Both the position numbers and the translations under genes were made by a program. A stretch of 64,000 nucleotides of DNA, from positions 1 to 64,000 of the forward strand of contig JADHOC010000024.1 of NCBI GenBank assembly GCA_016779205.1, given 5' to 3'. The stretch's first letter is position 1. Every line of letters begins with the position of its first letter. The DNA is from Planctomycetota bacterium. GTDB lineage: Bacteria; Planctomycetota; UBA1135; GCA-002686595. Below the pieces are notes generated by a model. It was not told the DNA's origin and made no database searches. It saw only the letters and a list, made by a program, of their open reading frames with translations. Positions 9,019 through 17,560 of the stretch are shown in pieces.

Positions 9019-10115
9019 GATGACTCGTACTCCGGACTGCTGAGGAGGGTGTAGAGGACGAGGGCGGGGCCGTCCCCTGATTCTGCAGCGACGCGGGTGA
9101 AGGCGCTCGCCTCTTCTGCCGATGGCGCCCGGCCGAGCAGGCGCTGGAACACATCCAGGACCCAGGCCGCCGCGTCCGGGAGCTCGGGGCCGCGCGGCGG
9201 CCTCGTGCCCTCGGCGTCGAGCAGCATCCTCGCGATGGTCGAGCGGAGCGGCGCGGGGTCGCCGAGGCCGTCGAGGGCGCTCCGCAGGGCTTCGGTCGTC
9301 GCACCCGAGGGCGGCGGCGCGCCGAGGTCGACGTAGACGGCCCGCACCCAGGTGCGGTTGGACATCGGCGCCCCGCGCGCGACCCGCTCCGCGTAGGCCT
9401 CGGACCCCATCCACTCCTTGACGAGGTCCGGGAAGGCGCGGGGCTCCCGGTGAAGCCGCTTGCCCGCCCGGGCCCGATCGCGCTTCGGCATCGGCGACCG
9501 GGTCAACCGCTCGTACTCACGTCCGACGAGGAAGCGCGCGGCGTCCTTGTGGCCCGCTGCGATCTCCACCACGTCGGACTGGCTCTCTGCGCGGCTCCCC
9601 ATGAAGACCCCCGCGCGCCCGTCGTAGGCCCCCTTGCCGATCTCCAGCTCCCGCTTCGAGGACTGGACCTCGATCCCGCAGAACTGCTCCATGACCACGG
9701 TCACGAAGGTGTCTGCGCCGGGGTTGCGGAGCTCGAAGCTGGAGGACAGGGCGATGCGGTGCAGCGCCTCGCCGGCCGTCATCGTCCCCTTCACGAGCCG
9801 CCCCGGCAGCTCATCCAGCGACGTGCCCACCGGCCGGAACTGGTCGATCAGCATGAAGAAGTACAGCTGCTCATCGAGCCAGTGCTTCCACGCGGCTTCC
9901 GTCGCCCAGAGCTGGTCGAGCACCTGCCCGAGGGGCTGGCCCAGCCAGGAGCCCCGCTCGGTCGGGATCGGCGGGCGCCCGAGGAGGTCGATGCACACCG
10001 CCCGGAGCCAGCGATCATCGATCGGGCTGACCACGGACAGAGGGGACTCTGCCGGGGGGGACTCGGTCGGGGGCGACTCGGCCGCGCGAGATTCTGCCGG
10101 GGGGGTGCTGGGCAT
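9015..10115 (-). CDS. DUF1549/DUF1553-like planctomycete protein, first gene of cytochrome operon
   Basis: A 366-residue protein with no confident domain beyond weak resemblance to the DUF1549/DUF1553 proteins that accompany DUF1501 in planctomycetes. Residues 1-25 are a low-complexity Glu/Ser/Pro stretch (repeats of ESPP) and no signal peptide is obvious. Two internally similar halves are visible: WLRAVCIDLLGRPP near residue 36 and WVRAVYVDLGAPPPSG near residue 255. The C-terminal LLGRAPSAEEASAF...LLSSPEY looks like the 'GR.PT..E......SPEY' unit seen in secreted DUF1553/DUF4214-type proteins. It is translationally coupled (ATGA overlap) to the DUF1501 gene, so the three products probably act together. 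The start could lie further in, past the ESPP repeats. Confidence 0.7.
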   Translation of the reverse strand: MPSTPPAESRAAESPPTESPPAESPLSVVSPIDDRWLRAVCIDLLGRPPIPTERGSWLGQPLGQVLDQLWATEAAWKHWLDEQLYFFMLIDQFRPVGTSLDELPGRLVKGTMTAGEALHRIALSSSFELRNPGADTFVTVVMEQFCGIEVQSSKRELEIGKGAYDGRAGVFMGSRAESQSDVVEIAAGHKDAARFLVGREYERLTRSPMPKRDRARAGKRLHREPRAFPDLVKEWMGSEAYAERVARGAPMSNRTWVRAVYVDLGAPPPSGATTEALRSALDGLGDPAPLRSTIARMLLDAEGTRPPRGPELPDAAAWVLDVFQRLLGRAPSAEEASAFTRVAAESGDGPALVLYTLLSSPEYESS

Positions 10116-10241
10116 ACCGGGTGGGGTCGGGCGCCCGGGATCGGCGCCGCTCCCCCATGGTAGGGCCCCCCGCCGATTTGTAACCGCCCGATCCCGCCCA
10201 GGTGCGCCCGCGCGATCCCTGGCGATGATTCCGGGACGAAA

Positions 10242-10282
10242 CGCGGCCGCGGCCCCGCTCCTGGGAGGGGGCCGCGGCCGCG
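10242..10282 (-). terminator. Hairpin downstream of the sigma factor gene
   Basis: A perfect 15-base inverted repeat, arms 10242-10256 and 10268-10282, with an 11-base loop, lies about 35 bases past the sigma-factor stop. There is no convincing U-run, so intrinsic termination is plausible but not certain. Confidence 0.5.
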
Positions 10283-10317
10283 GGGCTCCAGCGCGGGGTC
10301 AACGCCCCGCGTGCGGC

Positions 10318-11487
10318 TCAGAGGAACGGGTCGATGGCCTTGCGCAGGTTCGGGGTCTTCATCTTCGCGATGGCTCGCACCTGGATCTGACGGATGCGCT
10401 CGAGGCTGACCCCGAGCTTGGCCGCGACCTCGCTGAGGGTGTGCTCGCGCGGCTGGTTGATCCCGAAGCGCAGCTCGATGACGAAGCGCTCCCGGTCGGA
10501 GAGCCGCTCCATTGCGTCATGGATGCCCTCCTCCAGGGTGATGTCCTCCATCCCCGTCGAGTAGACCGTCCCCTCGTCCGCCTGGCCGAGGACCTCCGCG
10601 AGGCCGCCAGAGGCGTCATCTCCCGAGCTGAACGGGGAGTCGATGGAGAGGGTCGAGCGGCTTGCCGCCAGCGCGCTCTCCACGAGGTGCTCTCCGAGGT
10701 CCGCCTCCTCCGCGATGGCGGAGATCGGAGCGTCGGGCCCGAGCTTGTCCACGGCGGCGCGGACGTGCTTCATGGCCTTCTGGAGGTAGACGGGGACCCG
10801 GACGGTCTGGCCGTTGTTGTAGAGGTAGCTGCGGTAGGCCTGGTTGAGCCAGTGGACCGCGTAGGTGCGGAAGAGCAGCCCGCGCTTCCAGTCGAAGCCG
10901 TCCACGGCGCGGAAGAGCGCCGCGGAGCCCTCCTGGATCAGGTCCAGCCGCGAGACGCCGAGGTGCGCGTAGCGCTCCACGTTGATGATCGCGAGGTACA
11001 GGTTCCGCTCCACCAGCTCGGTCCGCATGTGGTGGAGCTCGAGCCAGCGCCGGCAGACGTTCTCGGGCAGCGAGCAGGCCGCGGACTCGACGTCACGGTA
11101 GGTGGCGGGGTCGTACTTGATCTTGCCGTCGATGTCCTCGCTCGAGAGCCCCGCCGACTTCAGCGCGTGCTCCAGGCGGAACTGCGCGAACTCGATGCGC
11201 CGGGCGTGGCGCGCCTCCTCCACGCGATCCATGATCGTGAGGTTGTCGATCTCGGCCCGCAGCTGCTCCTCGATCGAGGCCACGCCCGTGCGGGGAGCCT
11301 CGTCGTCTCGCTGTGCCTCCGGCTTGCGCCAGGAGGCCGGGTCACGGAGTTCGAGGTCGACCTTCTGCCGGTTCCAGTCCTGCCCGCGACGCTTTGCCTT
11401 CGCAGCGAAGCTGTCGGGCTCCTCCGCGTAACGGTCGAGGATGCGGTCGAGCTCTTCGAGGCTCTTGAGTGATCGAGTGGCGGTCAT
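10318..11487 (-). CDS. RNA polymerase sigma factor, sigma-70 family (group 2/RpoD-like)
   Basis: A 389-residue sigma-70 family factor. Region 2 is clear: ELVERNLYLAIINVERYAH, then LDLIQEGSAALFRAVDGFDWKRGLLFRTYAVHWLNQ, which holds the core-binding and -10 recognition/melting segments. Region 3 follows (RVPVYLQKAMKHVRAAVDKLG). Region 4 contains LSDRERFVIELRFGINQPREHTLSEVAAKLGVSLERIRQI, the -35 recognition helix-turn-helix. The N-terminal ~110 residues are charged and contain a region 1.2-like helix (SIEEQLRAEIDNL). The length and lack of a large non-conserved insert suggest an alternative, RpoD-related factor rather than the housekeeping sigma. It stands alone, with a 530-base gap upstream and a hairpin downstream. 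Confidence 0.93.
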   Translation of the reverse strand: MTATRSLKSLEELDRILDRYAEEPDSFAAKAKRRGQDWNRQKVDLELRDPASWRKPEAQRDDEAPRTGVASIEEQLRAEIDNLTIMDRVEEARHARRIEFAQFRLEHALKSAGLSSEDIDGKIKYDPATYRDVESAACSLPENVCRRWLELHHMRTELVERNLYLAIINVERYAHLGVSRLDLIQEGSAALFRAVDGFDWKRGLLFRTYAVHWLNQAYRSYLYNNGQTVRVPVYLQKAMKHVRAAVDKLGPDAPISAIAEEADLGEHLVESALAASRSTLSIDSPFSSGDDASGGLAEVLGQADEGTVYSTGMEDITLEEGIHDAMERLSDRERFVIELRFGINQPREHTLSEVAAKLGVSLERIRQIQVRAIAKMKTPNLRKAIDPFL

Positions 11488-12021
11488 TTTCGTTCTCCGG
11501 GGCGTCCCAGGCGCGACGGCTCGACGGCGCCGATTTGACGCGCGTCAGGTTGGTCGGTTTGGGGTGGCCCGTCTTTCAGGTTGGGGGCCTTGCGCGCCGC
11601 GACCTGCGACGGAGAAGGCTCCCGTTGAGAAAGCCAGTACGAGCGCCGTGCCGAATCGTTTTCTCCGACTTCCCCAGGGGGTTCCACGCCGCGCTGCCCT
11701 TCGACGCGGTGTTCGCCCTCTCTACGCCGCCTGACGCCGAATAGTTGGGTTCTTGTGCGGTGAAAGAGAGTGATCGGCGGGGGTTATGACCCCCCAATGC
11801 GGCCCTGGCGCAGGACGCGATACGAGAGGCTTACCGCTCCCGCTCCCATCGGCCATGCGGAGTCCACTGCCATCGGGGCAGGTCGGCCTCCCAGAGCAAG
11901 AAAGAGGCGCCAAAAGGGCAGCGGCCGCACCCCCTCGCTGGGGGTGCGGCCGCTGTGCAAGAGCGCCCGGGTGGCGGGTCGTCGCGCGACTCTCCGCCGT
12001 GGGCCAGGTGGGGCGCAGCGA
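11488..12021. other. Intergenic region between sigma factor and acyl-CoA dehydrogenase genes
   Basis: About 530 bases without a supportable gene. It should contain the promoter of the sigma gene (minus strand) near 11490-11700 and the terminator of the acyl-CoA dehydrogenase gene at 11920-11954. Short open frames here have low third-position GC compared with neighbouring genes. I see no tRNA, riboswitch or repeat family. Confidence 0.6.
11920..11954 (-). terminator. Intrinsic terminator of the acyl-CoA dehydrogenase gene
   Basis: A perfect 15-base stem (11920-11934 with 11940-11954) and a 5-base loop lie 68 bases past the stop of the acyl-CoA dehydrogenase gene. On the minus strand the stem is followed by GCCCTTTT, a short T-run that supports factor-independent termination. 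Confidence 0.75.
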
Positions 12022-13257
12022 TCAGGCGTTGATGTCCTCCGCCCCGTAGCGCTCCTGGGTCTCCGTGGGGATGAACTCCTTGAGGTGCTCGAGCTCGCCC
12101 GCCTCGCGGATGAGGTGTCGCGCGATGACGATTCGCTGCACCTGGTTGGTGCCCTCGTAGATCTGGAGGATCTTGGCGTCACGGAAGAACTTGGCGATCG
12201 GATAGTCCTCCATGAAGCCGTAGCCCCCGAAGACCTGCACGGCGTCGGTGGCGACCTCCATCGCGACGTCGCTGGACAGGCACTTGGCCATGGCCGCCAT
12301 CTTGGAGTTCATGGGGTTCGGGCCCTTCTCGTCGATCGCGGCCGCGGCGGCGTAGGTCAGCTGCCTGGCCGACTCCGTCTTCATCGCCATGTCCGCGAGC
12401 ATCTTCTGCACCATCTGGTGCTGGCTGATGGGCACCTTGAACTGCACGCGGCGGTTGGCGTAGACGTTGGCGAGGTCGAGCGCCCCCTGGGACGCACCCA
12501 CGGCCTGGGCTGCGACACCAGGACGCGCGTGGTCGAGCGTCATCATGGCGTGCTTGAAGCCCATGCCCTCGCGGCCGCCGATGAGATTCTCGGCCGGGAC
12601 ACGCACGTTGTCGAAGTGGGTCTCGACCACGGGAACCCCGCGGATCCCCATCTTGTTCTCGGTCTTCTTGATCTCGAACCCGGGGGTCCCCTTCTCGACG
12701 ATGAAGGCGCTGATCCTGCGCGATCGGGACGTGGGGTCGGTGACGGCGAAGACGGAGTAGATGTCGGCGATGCCGCCGTTGGTCGTCCACTTCTTCTCGC
12801 CGTTGATGATGTACTCGTCGCCGTCCTTGACCGCCGTCACGGCGAGCCCGCTGGCGTCGGAGCCCGCGAACTTCTCGGAGAGGCAGAACGCGACGAACTT
12901 CTCACCGTTGCCGATGAGCGGCAGGTACTTCTTCTTCTGCTCCTCGGTTCCGCCGAGCACGATCGGGAAGGACCCGAGGGCGTTCACCGCGAAGGCGACG
13001 CCAAAGCCGGAGTCCGCCTTGGCGAGCTCCTCCGCGATCAGCGACAGGGCCAGGACGCCGGCGCTGTGTCCGCCGTACTCCTTGGGGATCCAGGTCTTGA
13101 AGAGGCCAGCCTTGGCGAGGGCCTGGGCCGCCTCCATGTTGTACTCGTGCTTCTCGTCGAGCTCGGCGGCCTTGGGGCGCACGACCTCGTCCGCGATCTT
13201 TCGGGCCAGGGCCTGGAGCTCCAGGGCCTGCTCGCTGAAGACAATGTTCTGCTGCAT
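12022..13257 (-). CDS. Acyl-CoA dehydrogenase
   Basis: FAD-dependent acyl-CoA dehydrogenase, 411 residues, which would catalyse the first alpha,beta-oxidation step of an acyl-CoA in fatty-acid or branched-chain amino-acid breakdown. Visible family features are the FAD/substrate segment FCLSEKFAGSDASGLAVTAV, the KKWTTNGGIADIY region, and near the C terminus QVFGGYGFMEDYPIAKFFRDAKI followed by YEGTNQVQR, where the Glu is the expected catalytic base of short/medium-chain enzymes. The gene is monocistronic. If the 2-oxo acid dehydrogenase in this window is branched-chain specific, this enzyme could act on its products, but the two loci are 8 kb apart and that link is speculative. Confidence 0.93.
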   Translation of the reverse strand: MQQNIVFSEQALELQALARKIADEVVRPKAAELDEKHEYNMEAAQALAKAGLFKTWIPKEYGGHSAGVLALSLIAEELAKADSGFGVAFAVNALGSFPIVLGGTEEQKKKYLPLIGNGEKFVAFCLSEKFAGSDASGLAVTAVKDGDEYIINGEKKWTTNGGIADIYSVFAVTDPTSRSRRISAFIVEKGTPGFEIKKTENKMGIRGVPVVETHFDNVRVPAENLIGGREGMGFKHAMMTLDHARPGVAAQAVGASQGALDLANVYANRRVQFKVPISQHQMVQKMLADMAMKTESARQLTYAAAAAIDEKGPNPMNSKMAAMAKCLSSDVAMEVATDAVQVFGGYGFMEDYPIAKFFRDAKILQIYEGTNQVQRIVIARHLIREAGELEHLKEFIPTETQERYGAEDINA

Positions 13258-13378
13258 GACGTTCTAGGCGGCCTGCATGGGTCCGGACGCTCCCCGGCGG
13301 GGAGATGGACGGCCGCGCTTCGGGCGAACAGTCTAAGGGCACGGACGACCCGCCCGATGTCCAATCCGCGACAGACCC

Positions 13379-14125
13379 TCAGGAACGCGCCAGGACGACC
13401 TGCCGGTCAGCCTCTTCGGGGTCGAAGGGCTCCCCCTCGAAGCTCCCGGCCCGCCCCACCACGCTCAGCCCCCGCGCGGCCATGAGGGCGTCCAGCTCGG
13501 CCGGCTCGTACATCCGGACCTCCTCGCGCCACCGCCGGACCTCGCCGCTGGCCAGGGTCAGCTCGACCTCCTTGACGACCCTGCGGCCCCCGTCCTCGAG
13601 GGATCGGCGGGCCTCCAGCACGATGCCATCGCGCTCCTCCCGGGAGCTCGGACGAAGGCCCCGGCGGATGGCTGCGGGGTTCATCAGGTCCATGACCAGC
13701 GTGCCGCCCGGCCTCAGGACCCTCGCCATCTCGTCGAGCGCCGCGCCGTCGCCCTCGTCCCCGAGGTACCCGAACGAGGTGAACAGGTTGACCACCGCCG
13801 CGAAGGAAGCACGGCGGAACGGGAGCGCCCTCATGTCGGCCTGGCCGAGCCGGCCCGAGAGACGCTCTCCGGCTCCCTCCATGGTCTCCGAGGACGCGAG
13901 GAGGTCGAAGGACAGGTCGATGCCGAAGACATCGAACCCCGCCTCGGCGAGGGCGAGGCTGTGGCGGCCGAAGCCGCAGCAGTCGTCCAGGACGGGCCCC
14001 TCGACCCCCGCGAGCACCTCCTCCGCGAGCCAGCGCACCTCGCGCCTCGCTGCCGCCAGGTTGCGGTGGGCGTAGACCTCTCGGTAATCGCCACGGAAGG
14101 CCTCGACGTACCAGGGTACTGACAT
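13379..14125 (-). CDS. Class I SAM-dependent methyltransferase
   Basis: A 248-residue soluble protein with a Rossmann-type methyltransferase domain. Motif I is GPVLDDCCGFGRHSLALAEAG near residue 40, followed by the acidic end of strand 2 in FGIDLS, motif II-like GQADMRALPFRRASFAAVVNLF, and RVLRPGGTLVMDLMNP. The substrate cannot be told from sequence. I start at the ATG at 14125 (MSVPWYVEAF) because that N terminus is typical of this methyltransferase group; the frame upstream to 14221 reads as translated non-coding DNA. It is convergent with nothing and divergent from the dGTPase gene, with about 200 bases between their starts. Confidence 0.88.
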   Translation of the reverse strand: MSVPWYVEAFRGDYREVYAHRNLAAARREVRWLAEEVLAGVEGPVLDDCCGFGRHSLALAEAGFDVFGIDLSFDLLASSETMEGAGERLSGRLGQADMRALPFRRASFAAVVNLFTSFGYLGDEGDGAALDEMARVLRPGGTLVMDLMNPAAIRRGLRPSSREERDGIVLEARRSLEDGGRRVVKEVELTLASGEVRRWREEVRMYEPAELDALMAARGLSVVGRAGSFEGEPFDPEEADRQVVLARS

Positions 14126-14329
14126 GGCGCAGAGGATACGAGCCAGCGGCGGGCCCGCACCACCGCGGACCCCACACGGGTCGCGCAGTCGTCGATCGCC
14201 CCGCCGCGCCGGGGAGGGCATGAACAGGGATGCCCATGAAGTCGGTGGGCGGAGAAGGTAGTCTCCCCGACACCCCGCCCCCCCTCGCCCGTCCGGGCAG
14301 GAGCCCCCGCCCTGGCGGGTCCAAGGCCC

Positions 14330-15532
14330 ATGAGCGACCCCGCACCCGACTCCATCTGTGACCGCGCCACCCGCGAACGCAGGGAAGCTGAACAGCTGGC
14401 GAGCTACGCCATGCGCAGCGTGGACTCGATCGGCCGCCGCTACCCCGAGTCACCCGACCCCCACCGCACGATCTTCGAGCGGGACCGCGACCGGATCACC
14501 CACTCGACCGCGTTCCGCCGCCTCCAGTACAAGACCCAGGTCTTCCTCAACGACGAGGGCGACCACCACCGCACCCGCCTCTCCCACAGCCTCGAGGTGT
14601 GCCAGGTCGCCCGCAGCGTCGCCGGGGTGCTGCGGCTGAACGAGCCCCTCGCCGAGGGCCTGAGCCTCGCCCACGACATCGGTCATCCGCCGTTCGGCCA
14701 CCGCGGCGAGTGGGCCCTCAACGACTGCATGGCCGACCATGGCGGGTTCCGACACAACGCCCAGGTCCTGAGGGTGGTCGACGTGCTGGAACGGCGGAGC
14801 CCGGACCACCCCGGCCTCAACCTCACCCGGGAGCTGCGGGAGTCCCTCCTCAAGCACGAGAAGCCCGAGGACTGGCCCGAGGAGTTCGGGCCCAAGCCCC
14901 GGCACCCCGTGCTCGAGGGCCAGGTCGTCGACCTCGCGGACTCCACGGCTTACAACAAGCACGACATCGAGGACGGCCTGAGCGCAGGCATGTTCACCGA
15001 GCAAGACCTCGAGGCCGAGGTCGAGATCTGGCGCGTGGCGCGGGCGCGGATCGAAGAGCGCCACCCGGGCTTCCTGCAACGCAGCCCCGAGGACCCCCGC
15101 CTTCAGATCGGCAGGACCGCCAACGAGGTGATCGGGATCTGCATCGTGGACCTGTGTCAGGCGACCCTGCGCAACGTCGAGGACAGCGGCGTCGAGACCA
15201 CCGCGGACGTCCGCGCGCATCAGACCATGCTCTGCAGCCACTCACGGGAGGTCCAGCCCATGGTCGCCGAGCTCCAGCGCTTCCTCTACAAGCACTTCTA
15301 TCGGCACCCCTACCTCCAGGCCTTCCGAGTCTGGGCCAAGACCGTGATCAGCGGCCTGTTCGAGGCCTACGTCTCTGCGCCCGCGGAGATGTCCCCCTGG
15401 TTCCACGAGTGGAGCGCGGAGGTCGGCACCGAGCGGGCGATCTGCGACTACGTGGCGGGGATGACCGATCGATTTGCCGTGCAGGAGTACATTCGCCTCA
15501 TCGGGCCGGTGCCGCCGCTCGAACGTCCGTGA
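14330..15532 (+). CDS. dgt: Deoxyguanosinetriphosphate triphosphohydrolase-like protein (HD domain)
   Basis: HD-superfamily dNTP triphosphohydrolase, 400 residues, which releases tripolyphosphate from dGTP or other dNTPs and helps balance the dNTP pool. The metal-binding motifs are present: HRTRLSHSLEVCQ (first His), then LSLAHDIGHPPFGHRGEWAL with the His-Asp pair. DLADSTAYNKHDIEDGL holds the later conserved Asp. The N-terminal FERDRDRITHSTAFRRLQYKTQVF is the family signature. It is followed 77 bases later by the ArsC-like selenoprotein gene on the same strand. I start at ATG 14330. Confidence 0.93.
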   Translation: MSDPAPDSICDRATRERREAEQLASYAMRSVDSIGRRYPESPDPHRTIFERDRDRITHSTAFRRLQYKTQVFLNDEGDHHRTRLSHSLEVCQVARSVAGVLRLNEPLAEGLSLAHDIGHPPFGHRGEWALNDCMADHGGFRHNAQVLRVVDVLERRSPDHPGLNLTRELRESLLKHEKPEDWPEEFGPKPRHPVLEGQVVDLADSTAYNKHDIEDGLSAGMFTEQDLEAEVEIWRVARARIEERHPGFLQRSPEDPRLQIGRTANEVIGICIVDLCQATLRNVEDSGVETTADVRAHQTMLCSHSREVQPMVAELQRFLYKHFYRHPYLQAFRVWAKTVISGLFEAYVSAPAEMSPWFHEWSAEVGTERAICDYVAGMTDRFAVQEYIRLIGPVPPLERP

Positions 15533-15609
15533 ACCCCGGGGGTGGTGGCGCGCCGACACCCAGGCGCCCCCGCCACTCCGCCCCCAGAACCCCCAACCCA
15601 AAGCAGGCC

Positions 15610-15960
15610 ATGGCCAAGCGAATCGACTGGATCTACCACCGCAAGGGCTGAACCAGCTGCAAGCGCGCCGACGCGTTCCTCGAGAACGCCGGCGTGACCG
15701 TCCGTGAGACGGTCAATGCAGCCAAGGAACGGATCGGAGAAGCGGACCTCGCGGAGCTCTTCGAAGGGAGCCGGAAGGTGACCGCGGCCAAGGGCAAGAA
15801 GGTCGTGGTCCTCGACCTCGCCAAGGACCCCGACGCCCACGAGCTGCTGGCGTCCATCGCCCTCGGGCCGACAGGCAACCTGCGCGCGCCGAGCGCGCGC
15901 GTCGGGAAGAACTGGCTGATCGGCTTCAACGAGGACGAGTACGCCAAGGTCTTCGGCTGA
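15610..15960 (+). CDS. ArsC-family thioredoxin-fold protein with in-frame UGA (candidate selenoprotein)
   Basis: If the in-frame TGA at 15649-15651 is decoded as selenocysteine, this is a 116-residue ArsC/Spx/YffB-like protein with Sec at position 14. The residues around it are IDWIYHRKG-U-TSCKRADAFLENAGV, so Sec replaces the first Cys of a CXXC-type redox motif (U14-T-S-C17). The reading frame is intact both before the TGA and after it to the TGA at 15958-15960. It ends with LRAPSARVGKNWLIGF, which matches the ArsC-family cis-Pro and substrate loop region. A start after the TGA (GTG 15694) would remove the active site. Role: probably a thiol/selenol oxidoreductase; true arsenate reduction is unproven. 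A stable hairpin just after the TGA may be the SECIS. A TGC-to-TGA sequencing error is the main alternative. Confidence 0.82.
15665..15695 (+). promoter_or_regulatory. Putative bacterial SECIS hairpin within the ArsC-like gene
   Basis: Starting 13 bases after the in-frame TGA, 15665-15670 pairs with 15690-15695 and 15673-15678 pairs with 15684-15689, leaving a 2-base bulge (15671-15672) and a 5-base apical loop (CTCGA). The apical loop lies about 27 bases from the TGA, inside the distance usual for bacterial SECIS elements. The usual G in the first two loop bases is not present in this fold, so the match is partial. Confidence 0.5.
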
Positions 15961-15981
15961 TCCGATTCCATGAGGACCCGG

Positions 15982-16018
15982 GCGCCCGGGCTGTCTCCAT
16001 CCGGGGCAGCCCGGGCGC
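15982..16018 (+). terminator. Hairpin terminator after the ArsC-like gene
   Basis: A perfect 12-base inverted repeat (15982-15993 with 16007-16018) with a 13-base loop, about 20 bases past the stop and followed by TCTCGCGTTT. This is a plausible intrinsic terminator with a weak U-tract. Confidence 0.6.
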
Positions 16019-16072
16019 TCTCGCGTTTCAGATCCGGCCTGCGCCGCGGTCCCGCCCGCTCCAGGTCAAGGC

Positions 16073-17560
16073 GTGCGGACAGCGAGGTCGATCCTCCTGG
16101 TGAACGTCCGTCGCCGAAGCAGCGCTGCCAAGGGGGAGCGGATCGTCGCCCACCTGGAGTGCACCTTGGCCCACACCACCGCCTCGAGCCCGCCGCGCGC
16201 CGCCCAGCTGGCGCTCGACTCGAATTCCGTGACCCCCGTCGAGTCGGCCGTGCAGAGGTTCCTCGGGACCCTCCGCGGCGCGGACATCCCGATCGTCGCG
16301 ATGGCCGGCTCCCGCTTCGCTCCTGTGCTCCGCGACCCCCGCGGCCTGCAGCTCATGTGCCTGCCCAGGCACCTCGACCGGGTCCACCGCTTCCTGGAGC
16401 ACGCGCTCCAGGCGGAGGGCGTGTCCATCGTCTGGTCACAGCGCGAGGCCGCCGCCATCCGGTTCCAGCTCTACGCGTTCTGCGGCAACGACCGTCACCA
16501 CCACCTGCGGGTCGAGGTCACGACCCGGCGCGAGTTCAAGGGGATCCCCTACCTCGAGGCCGGTGAGGTCTTCCGCAACCGCGACACGAGCCGCTCTCCC
16601 CACCGACCGGCCGCGGTCATCGGGACCCTGGCCCAGTTCTTGCCCGCCTACCTGCGCTCGGGACACGTGGAACGAGAGTCCACGACCCGCCTCGTGACCA
16701 CGGGCGAGACCCACCCGGCGCAGCTGCGCGCCGTGCTCGGGAGGATGGTCGGGACCAGGGCAGCGGAGAGCTTCACCGCCGCCCTCCGCGACTCGGAGCT
16801 CTCGAGCCTGGTCAAGGAGGCCCCGCGTTTCAGACGCGCCCTCATACAGCGGTCCCTCGTCCGCCACCCGTTCAGGACGCTGCGCGCCCTCGGTCACCTG
16901 CTCCTCGGCGGTGAACGCGAGGACCCGGGATTCCTCGTGGCGGTCATCGGCCCGGAGGGAGCAGACACCGACGCGCTCGCCGCCGAGATGCGCACGGAGC
17001 TGCACGCGCCGTTCCGCACCAGCTCGGTCGCCTCGCTCACCTCGCCTGTGCCCCCGGCCCACGAAGAGGGACAGCCCGCGGTCGGCGCGCTCGCCTCCCT
17101 CTGGCGCGCGTTCTGCAACTACCGCCTCTTCCAGCGCGCGTACCGCGAGTCGGTCGAGCCGGCCCTGCGTAACGGCGGAGCGGTCGTGGTGAACGGGTGG
17201 GTTGACGAGTGGGCGCTGGAGCCCGAGCGGTTCGGCCTCCGCCCCGGCGCGACCCCTGCCCGCTGGTTCAGCGGCCGCGTGCGACGCCCCGACGTCACCC
17301 TGGTGTGCTCGCCGTCGTCGGCCGAGCTCATGCGCCGCCGGCCAGGGCTCTCACGCCGTGAGGCCCTGACCCTCACCGCCGCCTACGAGGCCTACGCCGC
17401 GCAGCAGCCCACGGCCTTCGCCGTACCCTGCGAGGGCGGAGAGGAGCCCGCGGTGGGCCTGGCCATGGCCGCGACCCTCGCCGGCCTGGAGTCGCTCTCC
17501 CCGGGCGCCGCGCTGCTGAGGCTCTCCGGGCGGGAGCAGGCCGCATCCCAGACGGCCTGA
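16073..17560 (+). CDS. Nucleotidyltransferase-like/thymidylate-kinase-like fusion with degenerate P-loop
   Basis: A 495-residue protein. Roughly residues 60-200 resemble the nucleotidyltransferase-like module (GADIPIVAMAGSRFAPVL, then PRHLDRVHRFLEHALQAEG). Roughly residues 285-480 resemble a thymidylate-kinase-like P-loop domain: VAVIGPEGADTDALA in the Walker A position, VVVNGWVDEWALEPERFGL, and RRPDVTLVCSPSSAELMRRR. Such fusions are found in planctomycete and surface-polysaccharide loci. The Walker A lacks the invariant GK[ST]; ADTD stands where the Lys should be, so ATP phosphoryl transfer is doubtful. The GTG start at 16073 is uncertain; another in-frame GTG lies at 16229. It overlaps the next gene by one base, so the two are coupled. 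Confidence 0.6.
   Translation: MRTARSILLVNVRRRSSAAKGERIVAHLECTLAHTTASSPPRAAQLALDSNSVTPVESAVQRFLGTLRGADIPIVAMAGSRFAPVLRDPRGLQLMCLPRHLDRVHRFLEHALQAEGVSIVWSQREAAAIRFQLYAFCGNDRHHHLRVEVTTRREFKGIPYLEAGEVFRNRDTSRSPHRPAAVIGTLAQFLPAYLRSGHVERESTTRLVTTGETHPAQLRAVLGRMVGTRAAESFTAALRDSELSSLVKEAPRFRRALIQRSLVRHPFRTLRALGHLLLGGEREDPGFLVAVIGPEGADTDALAAEMRTELHAPFRTSSVASLTSPVPPAHEEGQPAVGALASLWRAFCNYRLFQRAYRESVEPALRNGGAVVVNGWVDEWALEPERFGLRPGATPARWFSGRVRRPDVTLVCSPSSAELMRRRPGLSRREALTLTAAYEAYAAQQPTAFAVPCEGGEEPAVGLAMAATLAGLESLSPGAALLRLSGREQAASQTA

Noticed and set aside
15694..15960. 88-codon gene starting at GTG 15694
   Set aside because: It lacks the active-site segment. The frame extends upstream through a UGA to ATG 15610 with family-matching residues, so the longer selenoprotein reading is preferred.
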